A stretch of 33,882 nucleotides of DNA, taken from NCBI GenBank assembly GCA_020350205.1, contig CP070707.1:1-33882 (forward strand), in the 5' to 3' direction. Origin of the DNA: a bacterium (GTDB lineage: Bacteria; Calditrichota; Calditrichia; RBG-13-44-9). Positions 1 to 7,901 of the stretch are shown in pieces (within the stretch, counting starts at the first letter, position 1; every line of letters begins with the position of its first letter). The notes below the pieces were generated by a model that was not told where the DNA came from, made no database searches, and worked only from the letters and a program-made list of their open reading frames with translations. A program made the position numbers and the translations under genes.

Positions 1-2
1 GC

Positions 3-593
3 TTATCCCTCTTTCTGCAGTTCCACATCAAGTTTTATATTCACCTCATCGCTGACAACTAAACCGCCGGTATCAAGAGTTTTATTCCAGCTTACACCAT
101 AATCCTGCCGATCAATTGTCAATCCTGCTTCCACACCCAGTCTGGTATTGCCCCAGGGATCCTGGACAGGGCCCAGAAGCTTAAATGGCAACTCTACCTG
201 CTTTGATACACCCCGAATGGTGAGAGTTCCCTTCGCAATATACTGGTCATTTTTCTTAATAACCTCTTTGCTCACAAATGTAATTTCAGGATGTTTTTCG
301 GCATTAAAGAAATCAGCACTCCGCAGGTGATTATCACGCTTCTCATTATCCGTATCAATACTGGCCGTTTTGATGGTTGCCTCTATACTCGAATTTTCGA
401 GATCATTTTCATCGAACATAAAATCGATGGTATATTCTCCGAATTTTCCTGGAACTGTGGCTATCACCATATGTTTTACCGTGAAACCAATATTGGTATG
501 CGCTTTGTCAGGCACATATTTATCGGAAGCCCTGATACCGGTAATAATAAAAACTACAGCCATTGCAACATAAATTAATTGAGTGAAACGCAT
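3..593 (-). CDS. YceI family periplasmic lipid-binding protein
   Basis: A 196-residue exported protein of the YceI family, whose members form a lipocalin-like beta-barrel that binds isoprenoid or other amphiphilic lipids in the periplasm. An N-terminal hydrophobic segment (about residues 5-22) looks like a signal peptide. The mature part carries the family's characteristic runs: FTVKHM near residue 37, SIDTDNEKRDNHLRSADFF around 78-96, LTIRGVSK near 124, and DRQDYGVSWNKTL around 161-173. The length is normal. The ATG has a strong ribosome site (AAAGGAGGA, 7 nt upstream). It lies 271 bp downstream of sufU on the same strand, so it probably has its own promoter. The ligand cannot be read from the sequence. 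The family call is firm; any link to Fe-S metabolism rests on position only. Confidence 0.93.
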   Translation of the reverse strand: MRFTQLIYVAMAVVFIITGIRASDKYVPDKAHTNIGFTVKHMVIATVPGKFGEYTIDFMFDENDLENSSIEATIKTASIDTDNEKRDNHLRSADFFNAEKHPEITFVSKEVIKKNDQYIAKGTLTIRGVSKQVELPFKLLGPVQDPWGNTRLGVEAGLTIDRQDYGVSWNKTLDTGGLVVSDEVNIKLDVELQKEG

Positions 594-653
594 GATATAT
601 CCTCCTTTACGAAATTAGTTAAAAGAATAATGAAGCCATAAAAAATAATCATG

Positions 654-664
654 TAATGACATTA
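654..664. promoter_or_regulatory. Possible operator palindrome upstream of yceI
   Basis: TAATGACATTA is a perfect 5-1-5 inverted repeat, about 60 bp upstream of the YceI start. It lies in an AT-rich stretch that also holds ACATTATTT twice in direct orientation (659-667 and 674-682). It could be a regulator site or just low-complexity AT sequence. No convincing -35/-10 pair was assigned here. Confidence 0.25.
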
Positions 665-864
665 TTTATTAATACATTATTTGTATATACATATATTATT
701 CTATAAAGTTCCATTTGAATTCTAAAAAATTAAAGTTGTAAAATTATATGTATGGGAAATGGACTAAGGCAGGTGAATTTTTACTCCTGTAGCCACCACC
801 GATCGTTAAAGTTTATATGGAAATCTGCGAAATGGTCATCTGCATAAAATTTGAATAGACTCCT

Positions 865-1308
865 TTATTTTTTTTCCTGTTCGCATTTGGTGATACCATC
901 CCGTACTGCGTGCCAGGCCAGTGTGGCGCATTTTACTCTCACCGGAAATTTCATGACTCCTTTAAGAGCGATCAAATCCCCGTGTTCATCCAAGTTATCA
1001 GCTTCCTTTTCCCCGCGCATAGCCCCCAATACATCCTCAATAATCGCTCTGACTTCCTGAACCTTTTTGCCCTTAATTTCTTCTGTCATTATAGATGCGG
1101 ATGCCATACTGATTGCGCAACCACTGCCGGTAAATTTTACATCCTGGATGATATCATTTTCATCGATCAACAGCATGAGTTTAATGTGATCTCCACAAAC
1201 CGGATTATCGAGTTCCACATTGGTGCAGGATGCTTCCCCTTCCCCAAAATTATGGGGATTTTTATAATGGTCTAAAATAATATCCTGATAAAGTTCATCC
1301 AGTTCCAT
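865..1308 (-). CDS. sufU: SufU Fe-S/sulfur-transfer scaffold protein
   Basis: A SufU-type member of the IscU/NifU-N family, which accepts persulfide sulfur from the cysteine desulfurase SufS. Counting from the ATG, the metal and sulfur ligands are Cys38 and Asp40 (NPVCGD), Cys64 (GSGCAIS) and Cys127 (RVKCATLAWHA). The insertion of about 20 residues before the last cysteine (KGVMKFPVRVKC region) separates SufU from IscU and matches the Bacillus SufU Zn-site pattern. The ATG at 1308 is chosen because GGAG lies 10 nt upstream. An in-frame TTG at 1314 (2 residues longer) is the alternative. It overlaps the 3' end of sufS by 14 bp, so the two are translationally coupled and co-transcribed. Confidence 0.95.
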   Translation of the reverse strand: MELDELYQDIILDHYKNPHNFGEGEASCTNVELDNPVCGDHIKLMLLIDENDIIQDVKFTGSGCAISMASASIMTEEIKGKKVQEVRAIIEDVLGAMRGEKEADNLDEHGDLIALKGVMKFPVRVKCATLAWHAVRDGITKCEQEKK

Positions 1309-2587
1309 ACCCAAAATACTCCAGAGCCTGTTTTAGATTATCAATGAGAAAATCTATCTCACTGAAGGTATTATAAAAATAAAAACTGGCGCGGGTCGTC
1401 GCAGGAATCTCCAACTTACGCATTAGGGGTTGCGCGCAATGATGTCCTGCTCTTACCGCAATGCCTTTACTATCGAGAAACTGGGCCATGTCATGAGGGT
1501 GAATCTTACCCAGGTAAAATGAAATGACCCCCCCGCGGAAGGGAGCCATTCCGAAAATTCTCATACCGCTGATTTCCCGCATCTTTGATAAAGCATAGGT
1601 CGTTAATTTTTGTTCGTATAGTGTTATCCTTTCCATCCCAAGCCGGTCAAGATAATCGATTGCCGCAGCCAAACCGATTGCACCTGCAATATCAGGCGTA
1701 CCGGCCTCAAATTTATGGGGTACTTCATTCCAGGTCGCTTTATCCAACCATACCGAACCAATCATCTCTCCCCCACCCTGGAAAGGCTCCATTTCTTCCA
1801 GGAGCTTTTCTTTACCATAGAGAACGCCAATGCCCGTCGGGCCACACATTTTATGGCCAGAAAAAGCCAAAAAATCACAGTCAAGCTCCTGAACGTCTGT
1901 AGGAAGATGAGGGACACTTTGCGCTCCGTCAAGCATAACCGGTATATGATGATCATGGGCTTTTTGAATCAGCCCCCGTACAGGATTAATTGTCCCAAAA
2001 ACATTGGACATATGCGTCACTGAAATCAAACGGGTTCTTTCATTGATCATTTCTTCGAGATGACCTATTTGCAGTGTTCCATTTGATCTTGAAAAAGGTA
2101 TGAAACGTAAGACGGCACCTGTTTCTTTTGCCAGAAGTTGCCAGGGAATCAAATTACTGTGATGTTCCATTTCGCTCAAAAGAATTTCATCGCCACGACC
2201 AATCAATTTTCTGCCCCAGGAATGTGCTACCAGATTAATGGCTTCAGTGGTTCCCCGTGTAAAAACGATTTCCCGGTGAGATCTGGCATTGATAAAGCGC
2301 GAGATTCTTTTTCGACTATCCTCATAGGCAGCAGTAGCCCTTTCACCCAGCTTGTGAATAGCCCGATGCACATTGGCATTTTGATGCCGGTAATAATATT
2401 GCATTGCATCCAGGACTTGCTGAGGCTTCTGAGTAGTTGCCGCATTATCCAGATAAACCAGTGGAAGGACTGAGTTTTTAGGTCCAGAAAATTTTTCCTT
2501 CAAAATGGGAAAATCGTTTCTGACTTCTTCCACCTCAAAAAGTTCAAGCGTTTCCAGTTGTTTGCCATCCACATTAATATGTGACAT
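1295..2587 (-). CDS. sufS: SufS cysteine desulfurase (PLP-dependent, group II)
   Basis: SufS removes sulfur from L-cysteine as an enzyme persulfide and passes it to SufU. From the ATG at 2587 (430 residues) the PLP lysine is K246 (FSGHKMCGPTG) and the persulfide cysteine is C384 (RAGHHCAQP). Both sit in class V aminotransferase signatures, and the N-terminal YLDNAATTQKP motif starts the catalytic core. The protein has about 20 extra residues before that core compared with E. coli SufS. The ATG has GAGGA 4 nt upstream. A TTG at 2605 overlapping the Rieske stop codon would add six residues. It sits 14 bp after the Rieske gene and overlaps sufU, forming a compact operon. Confidence 0.97.
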   Translation of the reverse strand: MSHINVDGKQLETLELFEVEEVRNDFPILKEKFSGPKNSVLPLVYLDNAATTQKPQQVLDAMQYYYRHQNANVHRAIHKLGERATAAYEDSRKRISRFINARSHREIVFTRGTTEAINLVAHSWGRKLIGRGDEILLSEMEHHSNLIPWQLLAKETGAVLRFIPFSRSNGTLQIGHLEEMINERTRLISVTHMSNVFGTINPVRGLIQKAHDHHIPVMLDGAQSVPHLPTDVQELDCDFLAFSGHKMCGPTGIGVLYGKEKLLEEMEPFQGGGEMIGSVWLDKATWNEVPHKFEAGTPDIAGAIGLAAAIDYLDRLGMERITLYEQKLTTYALSKMREISGMRIFGMAPFRGGVISFYLGKIHPHDMAQFLDSKGIAVRAGHHCAQPLMRKLEIPATTRASFYFYNTFSEIDFLIDNLKQALEYFGYGTG

Positions 2588-2601
2588 CACTTCCTCAACA
2601 T

Positions 2602-2913
2602 TCAATCTTCAGTTTTCAGGTAAATATTGCCATCTTCAATCTTAACGGGATAAGATTTCACCGGCAAAACTGCCGGCAGGGAAAGATTTTTTCCGGTACG
2701 AATGTCAAACATCGCTCCGTGCAATGGACATTCTATTTTTCCATCCTCAATTTCTCCCTCTGCCAGAGAGGCTTCTTCATGGGAGCAAATATTATCAATA
2801 GCATAAAACCCATCTTCCAGATTAAATACTGCCACAGGTTTACCCTTAAAATCAAAGACACAGACATTTTCGGTTAGGTCACTTTCCAGGCCAACTTTAA
2901 TCCACTCAGACAT
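2602..2913 (-). CDS. Rieske [2Fe-2S] ferredoxin (NirD/BphF-like)
   Basis: A 103-residue soluble Rieske protein. The two cluster-binding boxes are C43-S-H45 (NICSHEEASL) and C62-P-L-H65 (ECPLHGAMF), the spacing of NirD-like and dioxygenase-type ferredoxins. There is no signal peptide or membrane segment, so it is cytoplasmic. The start at 2913 is set by AAGGAGA, 7 nt upstream; upstream in-frame codons would run into the rrf2 gene. It lies 34 bp after rrf2 and 14 bp before sufS, as the second gene of a suf operon. A Rieske gene next to sufS is known from other suf loci. It probably supplies electrons to, or is a client of, the assembly pathway, but its redox partner is not visible here. Confidence 0.93.
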   Translation of the reverse strand: MSEWIKVGLESDLTENVCVFDFKGKPVAVFNLEDGFYAIDNICSHEEASLAEGEIEDGKIECPLHGAMFDIRTGKNLSLPAVLPVKSYPVKIEDGNIYLKTED

Positions 2914-2947
2914 TGGAAATTCTCCTTGCTTTTTATTTAGAAAGATT

Positions 2948-3391
2948 CTATTGGCGCTGTTCCGGTTCGGATCTGACCAACATGTCGTTCTCAATATCCT
3001 GAAGACTGACATTGTTAAAGAAGACAGTTAGTTTTCGCTGAATAAATTCCATCGGATTTTTTATGGTGCACTGGAAATGCTGGTGGCATTCAAATGAATT
3101 TTGCACCTTAAAACAATTAACAATTTTTAAGGGACCGTCAACCGCAGCAATCACATCACTTAATTTTATACGATTGACTGGCTGCCGCAACCGGTATCCC
3201 CCCTTTACGCCCTGCACAGACTCAATAATTTCAAACCTGGCGAGGTTTTGCAAAACCTTGCCCATCAGCTCAGGTGGAATATTATATGCCTGAGATAATT
3301 CCTTAGCAGAGGTTAATTCATTCAGATTCTTACGGGCCATATATAACAGGCCCATTAAAGCATATTCAATTTTCTTACTGATCCGAATCAT
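2948..3391 (-). CDS. Rrf2/IscR-family transcriptional regulator (first of two)
   Basis: A 147-residue Rrf2 regulator: an N-terminal winged helix-turn-helix (residues 1-65, with the wing around GVKGGYRL at 61-68), a dimerisation helix, and an Fe-S-ligand loop with C93, C102 and C108. That pattern is close to IscR (Cys92/98/104), so an Fe-S-sensing regulator of the downstream Rieske-sufS-sufU genes is the natural reading. The gene is first in that operon. Its predicted promoter is followed immediately by an IscR type 1-like operator, which suggests feedback repression by the cluster-bound form. The ribosome site before the ATG is weak. The family is certain; the ligand and exact targets are inferred. 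Confidence 0.93.
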   Translation of the reverse strand: MIRISKKIEYALMGLLYMARKNLNELTSAKELSQAYNIPPELMGKVLQNLARFEIIESVQGVKGGYRLRQPVNRIKLSDVIAAVDGPLKIVNCFKVQNSFECHQHFQCTIKNPMEFIQRKLTVFFNNVSLQDIENDMLVRSEPEQRQ

Positions 3392-3399
3392 TTAAATCC

Positions 3400-3412
3400 G
3401 ACTATTTTAGTC
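3400..3412. promoter_or_regulatory. IscR type 1-like operator (Rrf2 binding site)
   Basis: GACTATTTTAGTC is a 5-3-5 perfect inverted repeat. It matches the core of the E. coli IscR type 1 consensus (GACTR-N3-YAGTC) at every defined position; the flanks fit only in part (CC before it). It lies 8 bp upstream of the rrf2 ATG and just downstream of the predicted transcription start, where a bound repressor would block initiation or early elongation. Confidence 0.65.
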
Positions 3413-3424
3413 CCATTTAATTGT

Positions 3425-3453
3425 AATATAGAGAGGGATTCTTTACCGGTCAA
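3425..3453 (-). promoter_or_regulatory. Predicted sigma70-type promoter of the rrf2-Rieske-sufSU operon
   Basis: Read on the minus strand: -35 TTGACC (3453-3448), a 17-bp spacer, and -10 TATATT (3430-3425). The start would fall near 3418, leaving a leader of about 27 nt that contains the GACTATTTTAGTC operator. The consensus match and ideal spacing support it; it has not been tested. Confidence 0.55.
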
Positions 3454-3560
3454 TTATTATTATAAAATCAGGATTTAAGGGTAGGATTAAGGGGTTAAAG
3501 AATCAATGGGAAATATGATACTCCCGCGAAAGTTTTTGGGTTCTAGAGATTGAACAAGAC

Positions 3561-3573
3561 ACCCACTTTGGGT
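3561..3573. promoter_or_regulatory. Possible second operator, ACCCA-N3-TGGGT
   Basis: ACCCACTTTGGGT is a 5-3-5 inverted repeat with the same geometry as the IscR-like site but a different sequence, about 130 bp upstream of the sufB -35. It might bind the second Rrf2 protein or another regulator. A short repeat like this can also occur by chance. Confidence 0.25.
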
Positions 3574-3698
3574 CAATACAATTCATGTAATTCTTTTTCC
3601 CTTATTATGGATTGATTATGGACGTGTAACTATTTTGGAATAATTGAATCATACTCTTGAGTCAAAGAAAATCCCCACTAAGAATTGTTTTTTTAATC

Positions 3699-3727
3699 TT
3701 GACTTTTTTGTATAAACACTTTAATTT
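3699..3727 (+). promoter_or_regulatory. Predicted sigma70-type promoter of the sufBCD operon
   Basis: -35 TTGACT (3699-3704), a 17-bp spacer, and -10 TAATTT (3722-3727), with a start near 3734 and about 25 nt of leader to the sufB ATG. The -35 includes a GACT half-site, but the second AGTC half of an IscR-type operator is absent. Confidence 0.5.
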
Positions 3728-3758
3728 TTATATTGTCAAATTTATGAAGGAAAATATT

Positions 3759-5222
3759 ATGCCCTCAGATCAGAAAAAGACCGATGAACAGCAGCTGCTT
3801 GAGAAAATGGCCAAACGGGAGTATAAATATGGGTTTACTACTGATATTGAGACGGATCAGGCACCGAAGGGCTTAAATGAGGATACTGTTCGTTTTATAT
3901 CTGCCAAAAAGAATGAACCTGAATTTATGCTCAAATGGCGCTTGAAAGCGTTCCAGCGCTGGTCGAAAATGAAAGAGCCCAAGTGGGCCTACATTCACTA
4001 TCCACCGATTGATTATCAGGATGCCATTTATTATGCTGCTCCGCGAAAACAGAAGGGATTGCAAAGCATGGATGAAGTTGATCCGAAATTATTGGAGACC
4101 TTTGAGAAGTTAGGGATACCTCTTGCAGAACAAAAGCAACTGGCAGGGGTGGCGGTGGATGCGGTTATGGATAGTGTGTCCGTGGCCACTACTTTCCAAA
4201 AGGAATTGGAGGATCTGGGAATCATATTCTGTCCAATTTCAGAAGCAATTCAAAAACATCCAGATCTGATCAAAAAATATCTCGGAACAGTTGTGCCCCC
4301 GGGTGACAATTATTTTGCGTCCTTGAATTCCGCCGTGTTCAGTGATGGTTCTTTCGCCTATATCCCCAAAGGTGTTCGCTGTCCCATGGAATTATCAACT
4401 TATTTTAGAATCAATGCAGCCAAAACCGGTCAATTTGAACGTACTCTTATTATTGCAGATGAAGGAGCCTATGTCAGCTACCTCGAAGGTTGCACTGCTC
4501 CCATGCGTGACGAAAATCAGTTGCATGCAGCAGTGGTTGAATTAATTGCCCACAAAGATGCGGAAATAAAATATTCGACCGTTCAAAACTGGTATCCTGG
4601 AGACCAGGAGGGAAAAGGCGGGATTTATAATTTTGTTACCAAACGGGGATTATGCGATGGGGAAAATTCCAAGATTTCCTGGACTCAGGTGGAAACGGGC
4701 TCGGCTATAACCTGGAAATATCCCAGTGTGGTTCTGAAAGGCGATAATTCTGAAGGAGAATTCTACTCAGTGGCCTTCACGAACAACTTGCAGCAGGCGG
4801 ATACCGGTACAAAGATGATCCATGTGGGCAAGAATACACGCAGCCGAATTGTCTCCAAGGGAATCTCGGCCGGAAAAAGCAATAATTCATATCGGGGATT
4901 AGTAAAAGTGTATGAAACAGCCGAAAATGCCCGTAATTTTTCTCAATGTGATTCTTTGCTGATTGGGGATAAATGCGGCGCCCACACCTTTCCTTACCTA
5001 GAAATAAAAAATAAAACTGCCAAAGTCGAGCATGAAGCGACGACTTCCAAAATCGGCGAGGATCAGATTTTTTATCTGAATCAGAGAGGGATCGATACAG
5101 AGGATGCCGTCGCATTAGTGGTCAATGGATATTGTAAGGAAGTTTTTCGTGAACTTCCGATGGAATTTGCTGTGGAAGCACAAAAATTACTTGAAATCAG
5201 TCTCGAGGGAAGCGTCGGTTAA
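3759..5222 (+). CDS. sufB: SufB, Fe-S cluster scaffold subunit of SufBC2D
   Basis: A 487-residue SufB, the subunit on which the nascent cluster is built within the SufBC2D complex. The conserved C-terminal beta-helix region is clear: [22 protein letters not shown], then C397 in SQCDSLLIG (which appears to match the essential E. coli SufB cysteine), [10 protein letters not shown] and [11 protein letters not shown]. The length is typical. The ATG at 3759 is chosen because GAAGGA lies 7 nt upstream. In-frame ATG (3744) and TTG (3657) codons have weaker support, and the TTG precedes the predicted promoter. It is first in the plus-strand operon sufB-C-D-T-brx-rrf2. Confidence 0.97.
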   Translation: MPSDQKKTDEQQLLEKMAKREYKYGFTTDIETDQAPKGLNEDTVRFISAKKNEPEFMLKWRLKAFQRWSKMKEPKWAYIHYPPIDYQDAIYYAAPRKQKGLQSMDEVDPKLLETFEKLGIPLAEQKQLAGVAVDAVMDSVSVATTFQKELEDLGIIFCPISEAIQKHPDLIKKYLGTVVPPGDNYFASLNSAVFSDGSFAYIPKGVRCPMELSTYFRINAAKTGQFERTLIIADEGAYVSYLEGCTAPMRDENQLHAAVVELIAHKDAEIKYSTVQNWYPGDQEGKGGIYNFVTKRGLCDGENSKISWTQVETGSAITWKYPSVVLKGDNSEGEFYSVAFTNNLQQADTGTKMIHVGKNTRSRIVSKGISAGKSNNSYRGLVKVYETAENARNFSQCDSLLIGDKCGAHTFPYLEIKNKTAKVEHEATTSKIGEDQIFYLNQRGIDTEDAVALVVNGYCKEVFRELPMEFAVEAQKLLEISLEGSVG

Positions 5223-5277
5223 AACTCAGTAAAAACGAATGATAAAACATAAAAAAATTATATTAAAGAGAGAGAAC

Positions 5278-6033
5278 ATGATTGAAATAAAAAATTTAAA
5301 AGTTTCGGTGGAGGGAAATGAAATTTTAAAGGGAATTAATCTGTCAGTGAAAGCCGGTGAAATTCATGCAATTATGGGACCCAACGGCTCTGGTAAAAGT
5401 ACCCTGGCCAATGTATTGGCTGGTCGGGAAGATTATGATATAACTGAAGGTTCCATCACTTTTATGGGCAATGATCTTATCGAAATGGCGCCGGAAGACC
5501 GGGCACGTGAAGGACTCTTTCTGGCGTTTCAGTATCCCGTCGAAATCCCCGGGGTAAGGATGGCTAATTTCCTAAAGCACGCTGTGAATGAAGTCAGAAA
5601 ATATCATGGTCAGAAGACCTACGATGCTCGGGAATTTTTGCAAAAGATGAGGGAAAAACTCAAATTGGTTGAAATGGATGAGAAATTTTTAAGTCGATCA
5701 GTAAATGATGGTTTTTCCGGGGGTGAAAAGAAACGGAATGAGATTTTCCAAATGGCCATGCTGGAACCACATCTTTCTATTTTGGATGAAACTGATTCCG
5801 GATTGGATATCGATGCCCTTAAAATTGTGGCTAATGGTGTCAATAAATTGCGAACCAAAGAAAATGCTTTTATAGTAGTCACACATTATCAAAGACTTTT
5901 AAACTACATCGTACCGGATGTGGTACATGTGTTGTATCAGGGTAAAATCGTAGAATCCGGAGATAAGGAATTAGCCATGCATTTAGAAGAACACGGGTAC
6001 GACTGGGTAAAAGAGGAATCAGCTACGGTTTAA
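5278..6033 (+). CDS. sufC: SufC, ATPase subunit of SufBC2D
   Basis: A 251-residue ABC-type ATPase that drives conformational change in SufBC2D; it is soluble and not a transporter. Walker A is GPNGSGKST (34-42) and the signature is FSGGE (146-150). Walker B runs through [11 protein letters not shown], with the ETDSGLD variant characteristic of SufC, and the H-loop is VTHYQRLL near residue 203. The ATG at 5278, preceded by GAGAGA, begins the canonical MIEIKNLKV; an upstream ATG at 5239 would add 13 lysine-rich residues not seen in the family. It lies 55 bp after sufB and 52 bp before sufD. Confidence 0.97.
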   Translation: MIEIKNLKVSVEGNEILKGINLSVKAGEIHAIMGPNGSGKSTLANVLAGREDYDITEGSITFMGNDLIEMAPEDRAREGLFLAFQYPVEIPGVRMANFLKHAVNEVRKYHGQKTYDAREFLQKMREKLKLVEMDEKFLSRSVNDGFSGGEKKRNEIFQMAMLEPHLSILDETDSGLDIDALKIVANGVNKLRTKENAFIVVTHYQRLLNYIVPDVVHVLYQGKIVESGDKELAMHLEEHGYDWVKEESATV

Positions 6034-6085
6034 AAATTAAACATTTAACAGTTTAATGACGTATTAACTAGGACAAAATATATAT

Positions 6086-7411
6086 ATGAACGCACAAGAT
6101 TCGAATCTGAAAGACAGTTATATCAAGCTGTTTAATCGCCATGAAACCGAGCTGAATGGCAGTCGGGAAAAGCCCGTCCATGCCTTAAGAAAGGATGCGT
6201 TATCTAATTTTAAAAGAATGGAATTTCCCAGCACCCGTACGGAGGATTGGAAATACACAGATTTGACACCTGTTCTGAAGCGAAATTTTCCTTTCCAAAG
6301 TAAGCAGCCCAAAATACGAAGCTCAGATATTTATACATACGACATTCCGGGTCTGGCAGAAAATACCCTGGTTTTCATTAATGGGATTTTCTATGAATCG
6401 CTCTCTTCTATTCAAAAATCTTCGAACGGGATTATCATCTCACCACTCCAGCTGTTGCTGCAAAATGGAAACCGGTTTGTGTACGATCATCTTGCCAAAT
6501 ATGCAGAATATCATAAGGAAATTTTTACTGCTCTGAACACTGCCTTCATTCAGGATGGTGCATTTATTTATATCCCTTCAGAAACCCGTCTGAAAAAACC
6601 GATACAGATCCTGAATATTTCAGATCCGAAGGGCATGCCCTTTCAGTCTTTCCATCGCAATTTGATCGTAAGCGAGAGGGGCAGTCAGGTTACTGTGATT
6701 GAAAGACAACACCATCTTTCGCAGGGAGAATATCTGCATAATTCCGTCACCGAAATTGTGGTTGGGGATGAGGCACACACCACCTTAATTACTTTGCAGG
6801 AGGAGACTCGGGATTCATTTTTAATCAAACGAACTCAGGCAAAATTGAACCGGAACAGTCGATTTAATCATCTCGCTGTGGATCTTGGAGGAAATATTGT
6901 ACGCAATAACCTGGGCATTTCTCTGAACGGTGAGAATTCTGAAACTCACTTATTCGGTTTCTATCTCGCCTCTGGAAACCAGCATGTCGATAATCATACC
7001 AATATCGATCATTTACAACCTCACTGCGATAGCAATGAACTATACAAAGGTATATTAAATGATCGCGGCCGGGGGGTATTCAGTGGAACCATATATGTCG
7101 CCCGGGATGCTCAGAAAACCAATGCTTTTCAATCCAACCGCAGCTTGCTGCTGAGCGATGAAGCTGAAGTGGATTCTAAACCCCAATTAAAAATCTTTGC
7201 AGATGATGTAAAGTGTACCCACGGCGCTACGATTGGCCAGATCGATGATGAGGCCGTATTTTATCTCCAGCAGCGTGGCATTTCCAAAGCAGATGCCTTT
7301 ACTTTATTGCGCTCGGCTTTTGCAGGAGAAATTATAGAAAATATTGAAATCTCAGAACTCCGGGAATATATCCATTTAAAAATCAAAGATAGACTGATTG
7401 AAGAATTCTGA
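6086..7411 (+). CDS. sufD: SufD, Fe-S assembly scaffold subunit
   Basis: A 441-residue SufD, partner of SufB. It has the N-terminal RTEDWKYTDL element (around residue 50), a beta-helix middle, and the C-terminal CTHGATIGQIDDEAVFYLQQRGI block. The H379 in that block corresponds to the histidine that pairs with the SufB cysteine at the SufB-SufD interface. Length and gene order (B-C-D) are standard. The ribosome site before the ATG is weak (AGGAC at distance), so its translation may depend on sufC. Confidence 0.96.
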   Translation: MNAQDSNLKDSYIKLFNRHETELNGSREKPVHALRKDALSNFKRMEFPSTRTEDWKYTDLTPVLKRNFPFQSKQPKIRSSDIYTYDIPGLAENTLVFINGIFYESLSSIQKSSNGIIISPLQLLLQNGNRFVYDHLAKYAEYHKEIFTALNTAFIQDGAFIYIPSETRLKKPIQILNISDPKGMPFQSFHRNLIVSERGSQVTVIERQHHLSQGEYLHNSVTEIVVGDEAHTTLITLQEETRDSFLIKRTQAKLNRNSRFNHLAVDLGGNIVRNNLGISLNGENSETHLFGFYLASGNQHVDNHTNIDHLQPHCDSNELYKGILNDRGRGVFSGTIYVARDAQKTNAFQSNRSLLLSDEAEVDSKPQLKIFADDVKCTHGATIGQIDDEAVFYLQQRGISKADAFTLLRSAFAGEIIENIEISELREYIHLKIKDRLIEEF

Positions 7412-7541
7412 AAATTAAGTACTGGATATTTATCGTCCCTGGAACCTTTATCGGAATCAAAAATTCAGGAATTTTGTGAATTCATGCTAGATTTATAATT
7501 TTCATCTCATGTTTGGAAACAACTAAAATAAGAATTTTAAA

Positions 7542-7856
7542 ATGAGCGAAATCGAAAAATTAGAAGAAAAAATTGTTGAAATTATCAAAACCTGTTACGA
7601 TCCGGAAATTCCGGTAGATATTTACGAGCTCGGACTGATCTACGATATTTTAATCGATGAGAATAAATTTGCCCATATTAAAATGACCCTGACTTCTCCC
7701 GCCTGTCCGGTTGCCGGAACGCTTCCCGGAGAAGTTGAAGAAAAGGTAAATTCAGTTGAGGGAATAAGCGGTACCAAGGTGAGCATTGTCTGGGATCCGC
7801 CCTGGACGCCCGATATGATGACGGAAGAGGCACGATTGGAGTTAGGACTTCTGTAA
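7542..7856 (+). CDS. sufT: SufT / DUF59 (MIP18-like) Fe-S maturation factor
   Basis: A 104-residue single-domain DUF59 protein. It has DPEIPVDIYELGLIY (residues 20-34), TSPACPVAGTLP around the conserved C55, and WDPPWTPDMMTEEARLELG at the C terminus, all hallmarks of the SufT/PaaD/MIP18 family. Standalone DUF59 proteins in suf operons act in Fe-S cluster delivery or maturation. There is no Mrp/ApbC NTPase domain fused to it. It lies 130 bp after sufD, a larger gap than elsewhere in the operon, with no obvious terminator in between. Confidence 0.93.
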   Translation: MSEIEKLEEKIVEIIKTCYDPEIPVDIYELGLIYDILIDENKFAHIKMTLTSPACPVAGTLPGEVEEKVNSVEGISGTKVSIVWDPPWTPDMMTEEARLELGLL

Positions 7857-7901
7857 ATTATTATTACTCTTTATTGAAACAATTTTTATTGAGGTATAAT
7901 G

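Larger units (their letters stand above)
3413..3758. other. Divergent intergenic region between the two suf operons
   Basis: About 345 bp with no credible gene. It contains the minus-strand promoter near 3425-3453, a small inverted repeat at 3561-3573, and the plus-strand sufB promoter at 3699-3727. The middle part (about 3460-3690) is AT-rich and otherwise shows nothing I can name. An in-frame TTG at 3657 lies upstream of the predicted sufB promoter and is not a likely start. Confidence 0.6.

Noticed and set aside
594..864. Terminator for the sufU operon or RNA gene in the yceI-sufU gap
   Set aside because: No stem-loop with a T tract and no tRNA-like or ncRNA structure could be found by eye.
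3657..3758. N-terminal extension of SufB from a TTG at 3657
   Set aside because: The predicted promoter (3699-3727) lies inside it, the added residues are not found in SufB proteins, and a good ribosome site precedes the ATG at 3759.
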